The notes: generated by a model not told the origin, from the sequence alone. 21,727 bases of DNA from DASTYU01 sp035764655 (GCA_035764655.1 DASTYU010000017.1:1-21727), one strand, 5' to 3'; positions 13,803 through 21,486 are shown, numbered from the stretch's first letter. Numbers and translations are program-made.

Positions 13803-14927
13803 ATGACCACCTCCGACCAGACGATCCAGCCGACCACGATCGACATCCCGCAGGCGGATCTGGACGACCTCCGGGAGCGGCTCGAGCGGACGCGATGGCC
13901 CGACGAGCTCCCCGGCGACGGCGACTACGGCGTCCGCCAGTCCTACGTCCGCGGCCTCGCCGACCACTGGCGCACGACGTTCGACTGGCGAGCGCTCGAG
14001 ACGCGTCTCAACGCATACCCGCAGTTCACCACCGAGATCGACGGGCAGAACGTGCACTTCCTGCACGTCCGCTCCCCCGAGCCGAACGCCCTGCCACTGA
14101 TCGTGACCCACGGCTGGCCCGGCTCCATCGTTGAGTTCCTCGACATCCTCGGCCCGCTCAGCGACCCGCGCGCGCACGGGGGCGATCCTTCGAAGGCATT
14201 CCACCTCGTGATCCCGTCAATTCCCGGCTACGGCTTCTCCGGGCCCACCCGCGAGGCCGGCTGGAGCAACTACCGGATCGCGCGGGCGTGGGTCGAGCTG
14301 ATGCGCCGGCTCGGCTACGAGCGCTACGGAGCCGTCGGCAACGACGCCGGGTCGCTCATCTCGCCGGAGATCGGGCGGCTCGATCCGGAGCATGTCCTCG
14401 GCGTCCACGTCACCCAGATCTTCTCGTTCCCGTCGGGTGACCCGGCCGAGTTCGCCGGCATGACCGAGGAGGAGCAGCGTGAGCTCGGGACGCTGCAGTG
14501 GTTCGTCGAGAACAAGATGTCGTTCAACACGCTGATGGCCCAGCAGCCGCAGACCCTGGCGTACGCCATCACCGACTCGCCGGTTGGGTTGCTGGCGTGG
14601 CAGGGCCAGCTGCTCGGCGAGGACCTCGATCCCGACTTCGCCGTGGCGAACGTGGCGATCTACTGGTTCACGCGAACGGCCGGCTCGGCCGCCCGGCTGT
14701 ACTACGAGAACGCGCACGTGACCGAGCGTCCGGCCGAACCCACGACGGTGCCGATGGCGCTCGCCGGGTTCGGTGGCGACTTCAGCGGCATCCGCCGCTT
14801 TGCCGAGCGCGATCATTCGAACATCGTGCGTTGGACCATGTACGACCACGGCGGGCACTTCGCCGCTCATAAGGCGCCGAACGAGCTGATCGGCGACATC
14901 CGGGAATTCTTCGCCTCCCTAGACTGA
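13803..14927 (+). CDS. Epoxide hydrolase (EHN-type, alpha/beta hydrolase fold)
   Basis: Enzyme of 374 residues that opens epoxides to diols. The N-terminal EHN region (about 10-100) includes RLERTRWPDELPGDGDYGV. The hydrolase core has the oxyanion-hole motif HGWPGS (103-108), the nucleophile D181 in GNDAGS, lid tyrosines around Y300/Y301 (RLYYENAH), and the catalytic histidine H352 in DHGGHFAA. Most relatives have GGDWG at the nucleophile; GNDAG is a variant. The start has GAGGAG about 11 nt upstream. Control by the divergent TetR through the palindromes at 13754-13781 is likely, which suggests the enzyme is induced by a xenobiotic or aromatic compound. The next gene begins 7 nt after its stop. 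Confidence 0.94.
   Translation: MTTSDQTIQPTTIDIPQADLDDLRERLERTRWPDELPGDGDYGVRQSYVRGLADHWRTTFDWRALETRLNAYPQFTTEIDGQNVHFLHVRSPEPNALPLIVTHGWPGSIVEFLDILGPLSDPRAHGGDPSKAFHLVIPSIPGYGFSGPTREAGWSNYRIARAWVELMRRLGYERYGAVGNDAGSLISPEIGRLDPEHVLGVHVTQIFSFPSGDPAEFAGMTEEEQRELGTLQWFVENKMSFNTLMAQQPQTLAYAITDSPVGLLAWQGQLLGEDLDPDFAVANVAIYWFTRTAGSAARLYYENAHVTERPAEPTTVPMALAGFGGDFSGIRRFAERDHSNIVRWTMYDHGGHFAAHKAPNELIGDIREFFASLD
14920..14925 (+). promoter_or_regulatory. -10 box overlapping the epoxide hydrolase stop codon
   Basis: TAGACT at 14920-14925 shares its last base with the TGA stop (14925-14927) and lies 9 nt before ATG 14935. It is the third occurrence of this hexamer just upstream of a gene. It could give a separate near-leaderless transcript of the following gene; no clear -35 is seen. 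Confidence 0.35.
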
Positions 14928-14934
14928 CCGCGCG

Positions 14935-15543
14935 ATGGCCGTACTCGACCTGGTCCTGGTCGGCGTGTGGGTGGTCCTCGTGTCCTTCCTGCGCGGCGCC
15001 ATCCAGTACCGGCGGACCGGGTCGAGCCCCGTGCGACTCCGTGACCGGCCGGGCTCGCCACAGTGGTGGGCCCGGCTCGTTTCGACGGTCGGCGTGGTGC
15101 TCGCGATTGCCGCGCCGCTGGCCGAGCTGGCTGGTTTCCAGGCCTTCGCCCCGCTCGATCAGCCGCTGGTTCGCTGGGGCGGAGTGGTCCTGGTCGTCGT
15201 GGGCGTCGTGATCACGATCGGCTCACAGGTCGCGATGGGTCGATCGTGGCGCGCCGACGTCGACCCTGGTGCAACCACCGAGCTCGTCACGAGCGGGCCA
15301 TTCCGCTACGTGCGGAACCCGGTCTTCGCGGGTTCGGCGGTCACGGTGGTCGGGCTCGCGTTCGTCGTCCCGAATGTCGTGTCCCTGTTGATGCTCATTG
15401 CCTTCCTTGCCGGGCTCGAGATCCAGGTTCGCCTCGTTGAGGAACCGCACCTGCTGCGCGTCCACGGCGACGCGTACCGCGCGTACGCGGCGCGGACCGG
15501 GCGGTTCCTGCCGGGCGTCGGAAGGCTGCGGGGGCCGAGTTAG
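14935..15543 (+). CDS. Isoprenylcysteine carboxyl methyltransferase-like membrane enzyme
   Basis: Integral membrane protein of 202 residues in the ICMT/PEMT family of SAM-dependent methyltransferases. Helices lie at about 4-20, 48-65, 81-98 and 132-165. The cofactor signature is TSGPFRYVRNPVFAG (119-133) followed by EEPHLLRVHGDAYRAYAARTGRF (169-191), with the catalytic-region glutamates and the HGDAYRAY block. Bacterial members act on unknown small lipids or isoprenoids because prenylated CaaX proteins are rare in bacteria. It follows the epoxide hydrolase gene by 7 nt, probably in the same TetR-controlled unit, with a possible extra promoter at 14920-14925. No Shine-Dalgarno sequence is visible. 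Confidence 0.9.
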   Translation: MAVLDLVLVGVWVVLVSFLRGAIQYRRTGSSPVRLRDRPGSPQWWARLVSTVGVVLAIAAPLAELAGFQAFAPLDQPLVRWGGVVLVVVGVVITIGSQVAMGRSWRADVDPGATTELVTSGPFRYVRNPVFAGSAVTVVGLAFVVPNVVSLLMLIAFLAGLEIQVRLVEEPHLLRVHGDAYRAYAARTGRFLPGVGRLRGPS

Positions 15544-15720
15544 TGGCCGGATATTCACGCCAGGACTGACTGTCAGAACCAAGGCGCCAATTCGCCCCGG
15601 TTGGTGGCCAAGACCGCGTGTCGGTGAATGGCTGGCCGCGAAGGTGGGGCAGCATGGGGTCGAGGTCCTGACTTTCATCCTCCCGCCGAATACCTGGCCA
15701 GAGGCGCAGGTGCGCGGAAC

Positions 15721-15748
15721 TTGACAATTCCCTCACTGCCCGTATTCT
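15721..15748 (+). promoter_or_regulatory. Promoter of the ArsR-SRPBCC operon
   Basis: TTGACA (15721-15726), a perfect -35, is followed after 16 nt by TATTCT (15743-15748). The start point should fall at about 15755, immediately at the palindrome 15756-15767. The surrounding 60 bases are clearly more AT-rich than the genome around them. Confidence 0.75.
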
Positions 15749-15755
15749 TCCACTA

Positions 15756-15767
15756 GGTTAATTAACC
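15756..15767. promoter_or_regulatory. Palindromic operator for the ArsR-type repressor
   Basis: GGTTAATTAACC is a perfect 12-bp palindrome placed at the predicted transcription start and 10 nt before the ATG. This is where an autoregulating ArsR-family dimer would bind. It also means that a ribosome-binding site is almost absent (only GGATGGA). Confidence 0.7.
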
Positions 15768-15777
15768 GGATGGATAA

Positions 15778-16146
15778 ATGAGCCAGCAACCCGATCAACT
15801 CAGCTCGACCTTCGCAGCACTCGCCGATCCGACGCGACGGGCCATCGTCGCCCGGCTTGCCGAGGGCGAGGCCACCGTCGGCGAGCTGGCGGCACCGTTC
15901 AACCTCAGCCTCCCGGCCGTCTCGAAGCACCTCAAGGTCCTTCAGCGGGCGGGGCTGGTCGAGCAGGGTCGCCAGGCGCAATGGCGGCCGTGCCGGCTCA
16001 ATCCCGAGCCGCTCCGCGACGTCCAGGGCTGGCTGGATCGCTACCGCGAGTTCCTCGGCGAGCGCTACGACCGCCTCGACGAGTACCTGCGGGAGCTGCA
16101 GGACACCGGAAAGGAGCCGCACGATGCCGGTCACGCAACTGGGTAA
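15778..16146 (+). CDS. ArsR-family winged-helix repressor (SRPBCC-associated type)
   Basis: Regulator of 122 residues. The sequence STFAALADPTRRAIVARL followed by the recognition region ATVGELAAPFNLSLPAVSKHLKVLQRAGLV and the wing RQAQWRPCRL is the standard ArsR core. There is no cysteine pair for metal binding in the usual helix, and the C-terminus WLDRYREFLGERYDRLDEYL is typical of the subgroup encoded next to AHSA1/SRPBCC proteins, which probably responds to a small organic ligand rather than arsenic. It shares 23 nt with the following gene in another frame, and a palindrome at 15756-15767 suggests autorepression of the two-gene operon. Confidence 0.95.
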   Translation: MSQQPDQLSSTFAALADPTRRAIVARLAEGEATVGELAAPFNLSLPAVSKHLKVLQRAGLVEQGRQAQWRPCRLNPEPLRDVQGWLDRYREFLGERYDRLDEYLRELQDTGKEPHDAGHATG

Positions 16147-16615
16147 CGAGACCACCACCGTCTACGCCGAGGGCGCCGACTTCGTCATGGAGCGGGTGTT
16201 CGCCGCTCCGCGCGAGCTGGTGTGGCAGGCGATCACGAAGCCGGAGCACATCCCCAACTGGTGGGGCCCGCGCGACATCCCGATGACCGTGGAGGCCATG
16301 GACTTCCGGGTCGGCGGGCGCTGGCGCTGGATCGGTCACAGCCGCGACGGCGACGCGCCGTTCACCGGTGAGTACCTCGAGATCGATCCCCCGAACCGGA
16401 TCGTCCACACCGAGTCGTTCGACGTCGAGCCGTTCAACCAGGGCCCGCCGGCCATCGTGACGGTCACCCTCGAGGAGGTCGACGGCGGCACGCGGCTGCG
16501 CAGCTCGTCGCGCTTCCCAAGCGTCGAGGCGCTCGAAGGCGCCCTGTCGACCGGCATGACCGGTGGCGCGATCGAGTCGTGGGACCGCCTGGCCGAGGTG
16601 ATCGCCGCGATCTGA
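16124..16615 (+). CDS. SRPBCC (AHSA1-like) ligand-binding protein
   Basis: Helix-grip protein of 163 residues of the Aha1/START-like SRPBCC superfamily. Typical blocks are VFAAPRELVWQAITKPEHIPNWWGP (N-terminal strand and helix), VGGRWRW, GEYLEIDPPNRIVHTE and the C-terminal helix in GGAIESWDRLAEVI. Such proteins enclose a hydrophobic pocket for lipids or aromatic compounds. ATG 16124 has AAGGAG 7 nt upstream (16111-16116) inside the end of the ArsR gene, which it overlaps by 23 nt. The pairing with an ArsR regulator is widespread and suggests that the regulator and this protein respond to the same compound. A strong terminator follows. Confidence 0.94.
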   Translation: MPVTQLGNETTTVYAEGADFVMERVFAAPRELVWQAITKPEHIPNWWGPRDIPMTVEAMDFRVGGRWRWIGHSRDGDAPFTGEYLEIDPPNRIVHTESFDVEPFNQGPPAIVTVTLEEVDGGTRLRSSSRFPSVEALEGALSTGMTGGAIESWDRLAEVIAAI

Positions 16616-16640
16616 TTCGGCCGCGCGGGTCAGAAACCCA

Positions 16641-16670
16641 GCGACCGCCGGGCATGCGCCCGGCGGTCGC
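16641..16670. terminator. Bidirectional hairpin terminator
   Basis: A perfect 13-bp GC-rich stem, GCGACCGCCGGGC (16641-16653) with GCCCGGCGGTCGC (16658-16670), closes the four-base loop ATGC. It lies in the 66-nt gap between the convergent SRPBCC and LiaF-like genes and can serve both. No T-run follows on either side beyond TTCGCT, as is common in GC-rich genomes. Confidence 0.8.
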
Positions 16671-16681
16671 TTCGCTGCGCC

Positions 16682-17140
16682 TCAGCTCTCGTTCGTGAGG
16701 ATCCCCCACCCGCCGAACACGGCCGTCCCCTCGACGATCAGGCGCGGCCCGGCCTGGGGTGCATCGCTGCCGCGGGCGTCCCCTGCCCCGCCGATCCCGA
16801 TGACGTTCGTCTCGACCACCCAGTCCGGCGGCACGAGGATGCTGCCGCCGCCAAACACGGCCTGCGTCTCGAGGAGGGCTCCGTCGGGATGCAGCGTCGC
16901 CCCGCGCAGGTCGAGCGTGCCACCACCGAACCAGCACTCGACGCGGCCGCCGCGGAACGCGGTCGCCTCGCTCTTGAAGTCGAGCTCCTCGAAGATCGCG
17001 GCCAGATCGATCTCGTCTGCGGCGGGATCGGGTGGCGGCGGAGCGTCCTTCTTGCGCTGGAAGGCCAGCGCCGCACTGACCGTCATGACGCCGATGAATG
17101 CCACGATGACGAGCCGGAGCAGTCGGCCCAGGAAGCCCAT
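16682..17140 (-). CDS. LiaF-like / cell-wall-stress membrane protein
   Basis: Protein of 152 residues with one N-terminal transmembrane helix (about 8-27, LRLVIVAFIGVMTVSAALAF), a basic/proline-rich linker, and a repetitive beta domain. The repeated phrases RVECWFGGGTLDLRGA, QAVFGGGSILVPPDW and TAVFGGWGILTNES resemble the C-terminal domain of LiaF and related predicted cell-envelope stress proteins (DUF2154-like beta-roll). The characteristic FGG repeats and VPPDW support this. ATG 17140 is chosen over an upstream in-frame start because it has a clear GGAGG 8 nt before it. It is downstream of the MBL-fold gene (89 nt gap) and may be expressed separately. Its partner, if any, is not visible. 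Confidence 0.75.
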   Translation of the reverse strand: MGFLGRLLRLVIVAFIGVMTVSAALAFQRKKDAPPPPDPAADEIDLAAIFEELDFKSEATAFRGGRVECWFGGGTLDLRGATLHPDGALLETQAVFGGGSILVPPDWVVETNVIGIGGAGDARGSDAPQAGPRLIVEGTAVFGGWGILTNES

Positions 17141-17229
17141 GTCGATACCTCCGTTGGATGTCGCACCTGCAGTCTGGCCGGAAGACGCCACGACGCCAAG
17201 GGCCTTCCGGACCCGGCCATTGCGATTGG

Positions 17230-17979
17230 CTAACCGATCGCGAGGCGCAGGCCAGGCCGGGCGACGCGGATTGGACCGCGGAACTCCGAGCGAGCTGCGG
17301 CCGCGGCGCCACGCCGCTCCGTTCCCGGCAGGAGGTGCGTCAGAACGAGCGTCCCGACGCCGGCCTCCGCGGCCTGCCGTCCGACGTCGCGGGCGCTCGA
17401 CAGCGTCCGCCGCTCGTCACCGGGCACGGCGTCGACGAAGCTCGCCTCCGCCAGGAGCACGTCGGCGTCTCGGGCCAGCTCGACGAGCGCCACGTCCGGC
17501 GCCGCATCACCGGTATACATCAGGGAGCGGCCGCCGCCGGTCAGGCGCACGCCCGCGTTGGGCACCGAGTGTGGGAGCGGACGCGACAGGGCGGCCAACG
17601 GCCCGATCGCGAAGGACTCGCCCGCCTCGAACGCGTGGAGCTCGATCGCATCGTCGAGCAGCCCCGGCCGATCGAGCGCGAGCACCGCATCCAGGGCGCC
17701 CGGGAGCGCGAATACCGGCAGGGCTGGCGCTGGCGCCATGTCGTCGCGCAGGGCACGCGCCCGGAGCAGCGGGTTGAGATCCGCGCAGTGGTCGGGATGA
17801 CGGTGGCTCACCAGGACCGCATCGACGTCATCGGCGGCCATGAGGCGGAGCAGCCGCGGCAGGATCGCGTAGCCCGGGTCGATGAGCAGCCGGAACCCAT
17901 CGTGCTCGACGAGGTAGCCGCTGCAGGCCTGGCCGGCTGCGGGCCACGCTCCGCAGCCCCCGAGCACGCGCAGCTCCAC
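17230..17979 (-). CDS. MBL-fold metallo-hydrolase (RNase Z / phosphodiesterase-like)
   Basis: Metallo-beta-lactamase-fold hydrolase of 249 residues. The dinuclear metal motif SHRHPDH gives H59, H61, D63 and H64; further ligands are H137 (PLPHSVPN), D158 (MYTGDAAPD) and H215 (VLTHLLPG). The whole pattern, starting with LGGCGAWP and CSGYLVE, matches the RNase Z/ElaC-like branch, which also includes cyclic-nucleotide phosphodiesterases. It is short for a true RNase Z and lacks the long exosite arm, so a small-molecule phosphodiesterase is at least as likely. GTG 17979 lies 2 nt after the stop of the LuxR-type regulator gene, so the two are translationally coupled. Confidence 0.9.
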   Translation of the reverse strand: MELRVLGGCGAWPAAGQACSGYLVEHDGFRLLIDPGYAILPRLLRLMAADDVDAVLVSHRHPDHCADLNPLLRARALRDDMAPAPALPVFALPGALDAVLALDRPGLLDDAIELHAFEAGESFAIGPLAALSRPLPHSVPNAGVRLTGGGRSLMYTGDAAPDVALVELARDADVLLAEASFVDAVPGDERRTLSSARDVGRQAAEAGVGTLVLTHLLPGTERRGAAAAARSEFRGPIRVARPGLRLAIG

Positions 17980-17981
17980 GG

Positions 17982-20900
17982 TCAGTCGGCGATGCCCAGC
18001 CTGGCCGCGATGGTCGCGGCTTCGACGCGTCCGGCCACGCCGAACTTGGCCAGGATGCGCGAGACGTGCACACCCGCGGTGCTCTCGCTGATGAACAGCT
18101 CCTCGCCGATCTGCCGGTTGGTCCGGCCGGCAGCGACGAGACGGAGCACCTCCAACTCGCGCGCGGTCAGGTCGTAGGCGGCCATCGGATCGGCGGCGGC
18201 CGGTACCGGCTCAGCGGTCTCCGGGATGCCGTCCAGCGAGAGCCGAGCGCGCGCGGCAAGTCCGTCGATCAGCTCGAGCAGGGGTCGTGCACCAAGGCTC
18301 GTCGCCGTCTCGCGCGCCCTCGAGAGGGTCGCCGCAGCCGCTTCGCGGGACCCGCGGTCGGCAAGCATCGCCTCGGCCTCGCGGAACCGGGCATAGGCGC
18401 CCTCGTAGGCCAGCGGACGGGCCTCGGCACCGGCGGCTGCCCCCGACCAGGCAGTGGCGTCGGACCGTCCCGTGATGCGCGACGCCTCTGCGAGCCCGAA
18501 CTGACGTCCCAGCTCGATCATCGCGAGATAGCCGGCCGGAACCTCGCCCGGGTCGATGGCGGCGAGCCTGGCGAGCAACTCGTTACCGCGCCGTTCGGCC
18601 TCCGCGACGGCCGCCTCGTCACGCGCCGCACGGCCGCGCTCCGCCGCCTCGGCCTCGACCCGCAACGCCCGGGCGAGCAGCCACGCGAGCGCCGCCTGTT
18701 CCTCGGTCTGCTCCAGGTATGGGCCGACCTCCTCGACCTCGGCGCGAGCCGCCGCGATGTTGCCCAGCCACAGCTCGAGCTCGATCCGCGACCCGGCCAG
18801 CGGACCACTGAACTGGGCTTCGGTGGGCCGGGCCAGCTTCGCGGCCGCGTGGTCGATGGCGCGGCGCGCCTCATCGATGTTGCCGCGGTTGGTGTGGATC
18901 CGGGCGAGCTGGATGTTGGCGAAGATTCGCCCGTTGCCGCGGCTGATCGGCTCCGTGGTTTCGGCCATGCGCAGTGCTTCGTCCCAGCGCCCGATGGTGA
19001 TCAGGCCGTCGACGGCATTCATCTCCATGAACGCGCCGTAGGTCATGCTCAGGCCCATCTCGCGCAGCCGGTCGGCGCCCTCGAGCGCGACCTGCGTGCC
19101 CTCCTCGACGCGTCCGAGCACGTCCAGCGCAGACGACAGGCAGGCATAGCCGCGACCGATGTCGTCGACGTCATGGACCTCCTCCGCGATCTCCATCGCC
19201 TCGCGGATCTTGCGCAGACCGCGCTCCTCTCCGTCCGGCGTGGCGTACACCAGCGAGATCCCGAGCGTCGTCGCCGAATGGCCTTCGAGCTGGCGTTCGC
19301 CGACCTCGCGTGCAATCTGATGGGCTTCCCGGGCGATCGGCAGCGCCTCGCGATAGCGCCCGCCGAGCATGAGAACCTGCGCGTATCCCGCAAGGACACG
19401 GGCGCGATCGGCCGTCGGAGGGCGCTCGGGCACCATCTCGACCGCCGTCTTGTAGGCGCGCAGCGCATCGTCGAGCTTGCCCGACGTCCACAGCGCCCTT
19501 CCGAGCCGCTCATGGAACACGCCGGCCCGGATCTGGTCGCCCTCCTCGAGGAGCAGCGTGATCCCCTCCTTGAGGAGGGCCGAAGCCGCCATGAACTCGC
19601 CCGACAGCTGGCCCGCCTGGGCGGCGCGCCGCAGCAGCTCGACGCGGTCGAGCTCGGTGACGTCCTCGGGCGCCGGGACGACGTCCCACAGCTCCAGCGC
19701 ACGCTCGTACTGGCGATACGCCTCGACGAAGCCGCCCGATGCAGTGGCCGCCTCGCCTGCCTTGATCGCCCACTTGAGCGCCCTCGGAAGCTCACGCGCC
19801 TCGAACCAGTGGTGGGCGATCTCGGCGAGATGGCCCGCGGTCTCCGCGCCCCCCTGGCGTCCCGGCCTGGGCGCCTTCTCGAGGTGCTCCGCGATCGTCA
19901 CGTGGAGGCGCCGGCGCTGGCTCGGGAGGACCGCTTCCGCGGCCGCCTCCGCGGTCAATGCGTGGCGGAACTCATAGCGTTCGATGACCGCGCTCTCGTC
20001 GACGACGAGCAGCTGTGCGCCGACGGCCTCCTCGAGGGCCTCGTAGAGCTCGCGTTCGTCCATCTCCGACAGCTGCGCCAGGAGGTCGTGGTCGACCTTC
20101 CGGCCGACGACGGCAGCCACGCCGAGCAGTCGAAGCGTCGACTCGGAGACATGCGCAAGGCGTGCCTGGAGCACCTCCCGGAGCGTCGGCGGGAGGCCGC
20201 GGCCCTCGACGCCTGCCGCGATCAGCTCCTCGGCAAAGAACGGGTTGCCCTCGGATCGGTCGAAGACCGAGGCGATGAGCCCCGGTCCGGCCGAGTGGCC
20301 GAGGATCGAGTTGAGCTGGCGCGCGACGTCGCGCCGATCAAGTCGGCGGAGCTCCATCCGCTCCACGCCGGGCTGGCGATCCGCCTCGGCGAGCCAGAAC
20401 AGCAATGGGTGGCGGCGCGTGAGCTCGTCGCTGCGGAACGTGATGAGCGTCAGCAGTCGCTCGGCCTGCGCATTGCGGACGAGGAAGGCGAGCAGCTCCC
20501 TCGTCGAGTCGTCGGCCCAGTGCAGGTCCTCGATCGCCAGGACCACGGGGCCGTCCACCGCAAGCCTGCGCAACAGGTCGAGGAACGCCTCGTACATCCG
20601 GCTGCGGGCCCACTCCGGCCGCATCTCGGCGCCCGTGGAGGCAGCCACGGGGTACTCCGTGAGCATGCCGAGCGCCGCGGCCACGGCTGAGAGCGCCTGG
20701 CGCGGAACGCCATCCGGGGAGGGCGTGCCGTCGCCGTCGATGCCCTCGAGCTCGCGGATATACGGGCGCAGCGCCTCCACGATCGGCGCGAACGGGAGCG
20801 ATCCCTCGGCCAGCCCGATGCAACCGCCGAGCAGGACGACGGCGCCATCTGCGCGTGCCCGTTCCAACGCCGCCGCGAGGACCCGCGACTTGCCGATCCC

Positions 20901-21035
20901 CGCCTCGCCACCAAGCAGCACGGTGCGGGCGCGGCCACCCTGGGCGTCCTCGAGCGCGCGCCCGATGAGCTCGAGCTGCTCCTCGCGTCCGATCATTTCC
21001 GGGCTGACGATCCGGCCGGCCATGACCTCGATCAT
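17982..21035 (-). CDS. Large ATP-binding LuxR-family (LAL/MalT-like) regulator
   Basis: Transcriptional regulator of 1017 residues. The N-terminal STAND-like ATPase has Walker A GGEAGIGKS (42-50) and Walker B VVLAIED (164-170) followed by LHWADDSTRELL. The middle, about 400-900, is helical and Ala/Leu/Glu-rich, with repeats consistent with tetratricopeptide units for ligand or protein binding. The last 65 residues are a LuxR helix-turn-helix: LTARELEVLRLVAAGRTNRQ and ISESTAGVHVSRILAKFGVAGR. Proteins of this class are activated by a ligand and ATP, as MalT is by maltotriose; the inducer here is unknown. ATG 21035 follows GGGGAG at about 7 nt; an open frame continuing to 21257 is rejected because it is low-complexity and runs through the small gene and a hairpin. 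The coupled MBL-fold gene is a candidate partner. Confidence 0.93.
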   Translation of the reverse strand: MIEVMAGRIVSPEMIGREEQLELIGRALEDAQGGRARTVLLGGEAGIGKSRVLAAALERARADGAVVLLGGCIGLAEGSLPFAPIVEALRPYIRELEGIDGDGTPSPDGVPRQALSAVAAALGMLTEYPVAASTGAEMRPEWARSRMYEAFLDLLRRLAVDGPVVLAIEDLHWADDSTRELLAFLVRNAQAERLLTLITFRSDELTRRHPLLFWLAEADRQPGVERMELRRLDRRDVARQLNSILGHSAGPGLIASVFDRSEGNPFFAEELIAAGVEGRGLPPTLREVLQARLAHVSESTLRLLGVAAVVGRKVDHDLLAQLSEMDERELYEALEEAVGAQLLVVDESAVIERYEFRHALTAEAAAEAVLPSQRRRLHVTIAEHLEKAPRPGRQGGAETAGHLAEIAHHWFEARELPRALKWAIKAGEAATASGGFVEAYRQYERALELWDVVPAPEDVTELDRVELLRRAAQAGQLSGEFMAASALLKEGITLLLEEGDQIRAGVFHERLGRALWTSGKLDDALRAYKTAVEMVPERPPTADRARVLAGYAQVLMLGGRYREALPIAREAHQIAREVGERQLEGHSATTLGISLVYATPDGEERGLRKIREAMEIAEEVHDVDDIGRGYACLSSALDVLGRVEEGTQVALEGADRLREMGLSMTYGAFMEMNAVDGLITIGRWDEALRMAETTEPISRGNGRIFANIQLARIHTNRGNIDEARRAIDHAAAKLARPTEAQFSGPLAGSRIELELWLGNIAAARAEVEEVGPYLEQTEEQAALAWLLARALRVEAEAAERGRAARDEAAVAEAERRGNELLARLAAIDPGEVPAGYLAMIELGRQFGLAEASRITGRSDATAWSGAAAGAEARPLAYEGAYARFREAEAMLADRGSREAAAATLSRARETATSLGARPLLELIDGLAARARLSLDGIPETAEPVPAAADPMAAYDLTARELEVLRLVAAGRTNRQIGEELFISESTAGVHVSRILAKFGVAGRVEAATIAARLGIAD

Positions 21036-21068
21036 ACGGCGCTCCCCGTCGATCGCCGAACACGGCGA

Positions 21069-21096
21069 ACCGGCCGGGGGGAGAGACCCGGCCGGT
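21069..21096 (-). terminator. Hairpin terminator after the 64-residue gene
   Basis: Arms ACCGGCCGGG (21069-21078) and CCCGGCCGGT (21087-21096) are fully complementary around an 8-nt purine loop on the plus strand. It lies 27 nt past the stop of the small gene and 33 nt before the ATG of the LuxR-type regulator, so it can terminate the former or attenuate transcription reading into the latter. No T-run follows. Confidence 0.6.
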
Positions 21097-21123
21097 CGGA
21101 CGCCGCGGTTGTGTGCGGTTGGA

Positions 21124-21318
21124 TCAGATGGCCTTCGTCGCCTGGCCGCCGTGGCGCAGGATCGGCGTCCGCAGGACTGCGAACAGGCTCCACGTGCGCT
21201 CGGGGCGGGCGGCCGCGGTGGCCTCCTGGGCCCGCCGCCATGCGACGGCGTCGGCACGGAGGTCTGCGATCCTCAGGTCGATCAGATCGGGATTGAGCAG
21301 TTCGTTCATCGAGTTCAT
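21124..21318 (-). CDS. Small hypothetical protein (64 residues)
   Basis: ATG 21318 is preceded by an AAGGGGAAG purine run at suitable distance, and an alternative ATG lies three codons later. The protein is hydrophilic with an amphipathic acidic/arginine helix (LLNPDLIDLRIADLRADAVAWRR) and a basic C-terminal segment containing RTWSLFAVLRTPILRHG. I do not recognise a family, but many GC-rich bacteria encode short proteins with this type of N-terminal helix followed by an arginine-rich part. It has its own hairpin terminator and lies upstream of the LuxR-type gene on the same strand. The good ribosome-binding site and the neighbouring terminator support a real gene. Confidence 0.6.
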   Translation of the reverse strand: MNSMNELLNPDLIDLRIADLRADAVAWRRAQEATAAARPERTWSLFAVLRTPILRHGGQATKAI

Positions 21319-21345
21319 GGCTTCTTCCCCTTGGTCGTTTCAGCG

Positions 21346-21362
21346 GTTCGTTCCTGACGAAC
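21346..21362. repeat. 17-bp palindrome upstream of the small gene
   Basis: GTTCGT (21346-21351) and ACGAAC (21357-21362) flank TCCTG. It lies 28 nt before the ATG on the minus strand, either an operator or a hairpin in the 5' leader. No strong promoter is obvious; TACTGT farther upstream is a weak -10. Confidence 0.4.
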
Positions 21363-21416
21363 TCGACAGTACGGACGAAAGAGGGGTCTCCACATCTGGA
21401 GGGCTGACAGTCCGCA

Positions 21417-21486
21417 GCACGTTCCCACGCTTATTTCCTTCACGAGGCCCTTTACCCAGCCGGGTCCACCCTGTACGCACGTTCCC
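21417..21486. repeat. Two copies of GCACGTTCCC exactly 60 bp apart
   Basis: The decamer occurs at 21417-21426 and 21477-21486 in the 259-bp gap between divergent genes; a CCTTTAC word also occurs downstream of each copy. On the minus strand it reads GGGAACGTGC, containing GGAAC like an ECF -35, but I see no matching -10 at 15-18 nt. A pair of sites for a DNA-binding protein is possible. Confidence 0.35.

Noticed and set aside
13728..14204. Longer frame extending the TetR gene upstream.
   Set aside because: It would run antisense through the epoxide hydrolase gene and over the divergent promoters; the TetR domain starts normally after ATG 13727.
15544..15720. Possible small gene in the gap between the ICMT-like gene and the ArsR promoter.
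   Set aside because: Frames on either strand show no family resemblance, no ribosome-binding site and no sustained codon bias; only a weak CTGAC/GTCAG inverted repeat at 15566-15576 is seen, so I treat it as spacer and promoter upstream sequence.
18066..20690. An 874-codon open frame on the plus strand opposite the LuxR-type regulator.
   Set aside because: It is the antisense shadow of a clearly functional gene, is Arg/Gly-rich, has no recognisable domain, and arises from GC-rich third positions.
21036..21257. 74-codon N-terminal extension of the LuxR-type regulator.
   Set aside because: It is Pro/Arg low-complexity, runs through the hairpin at 21069-21096 and the small gene, and ATG 21035 has a good ribosome-binding site.
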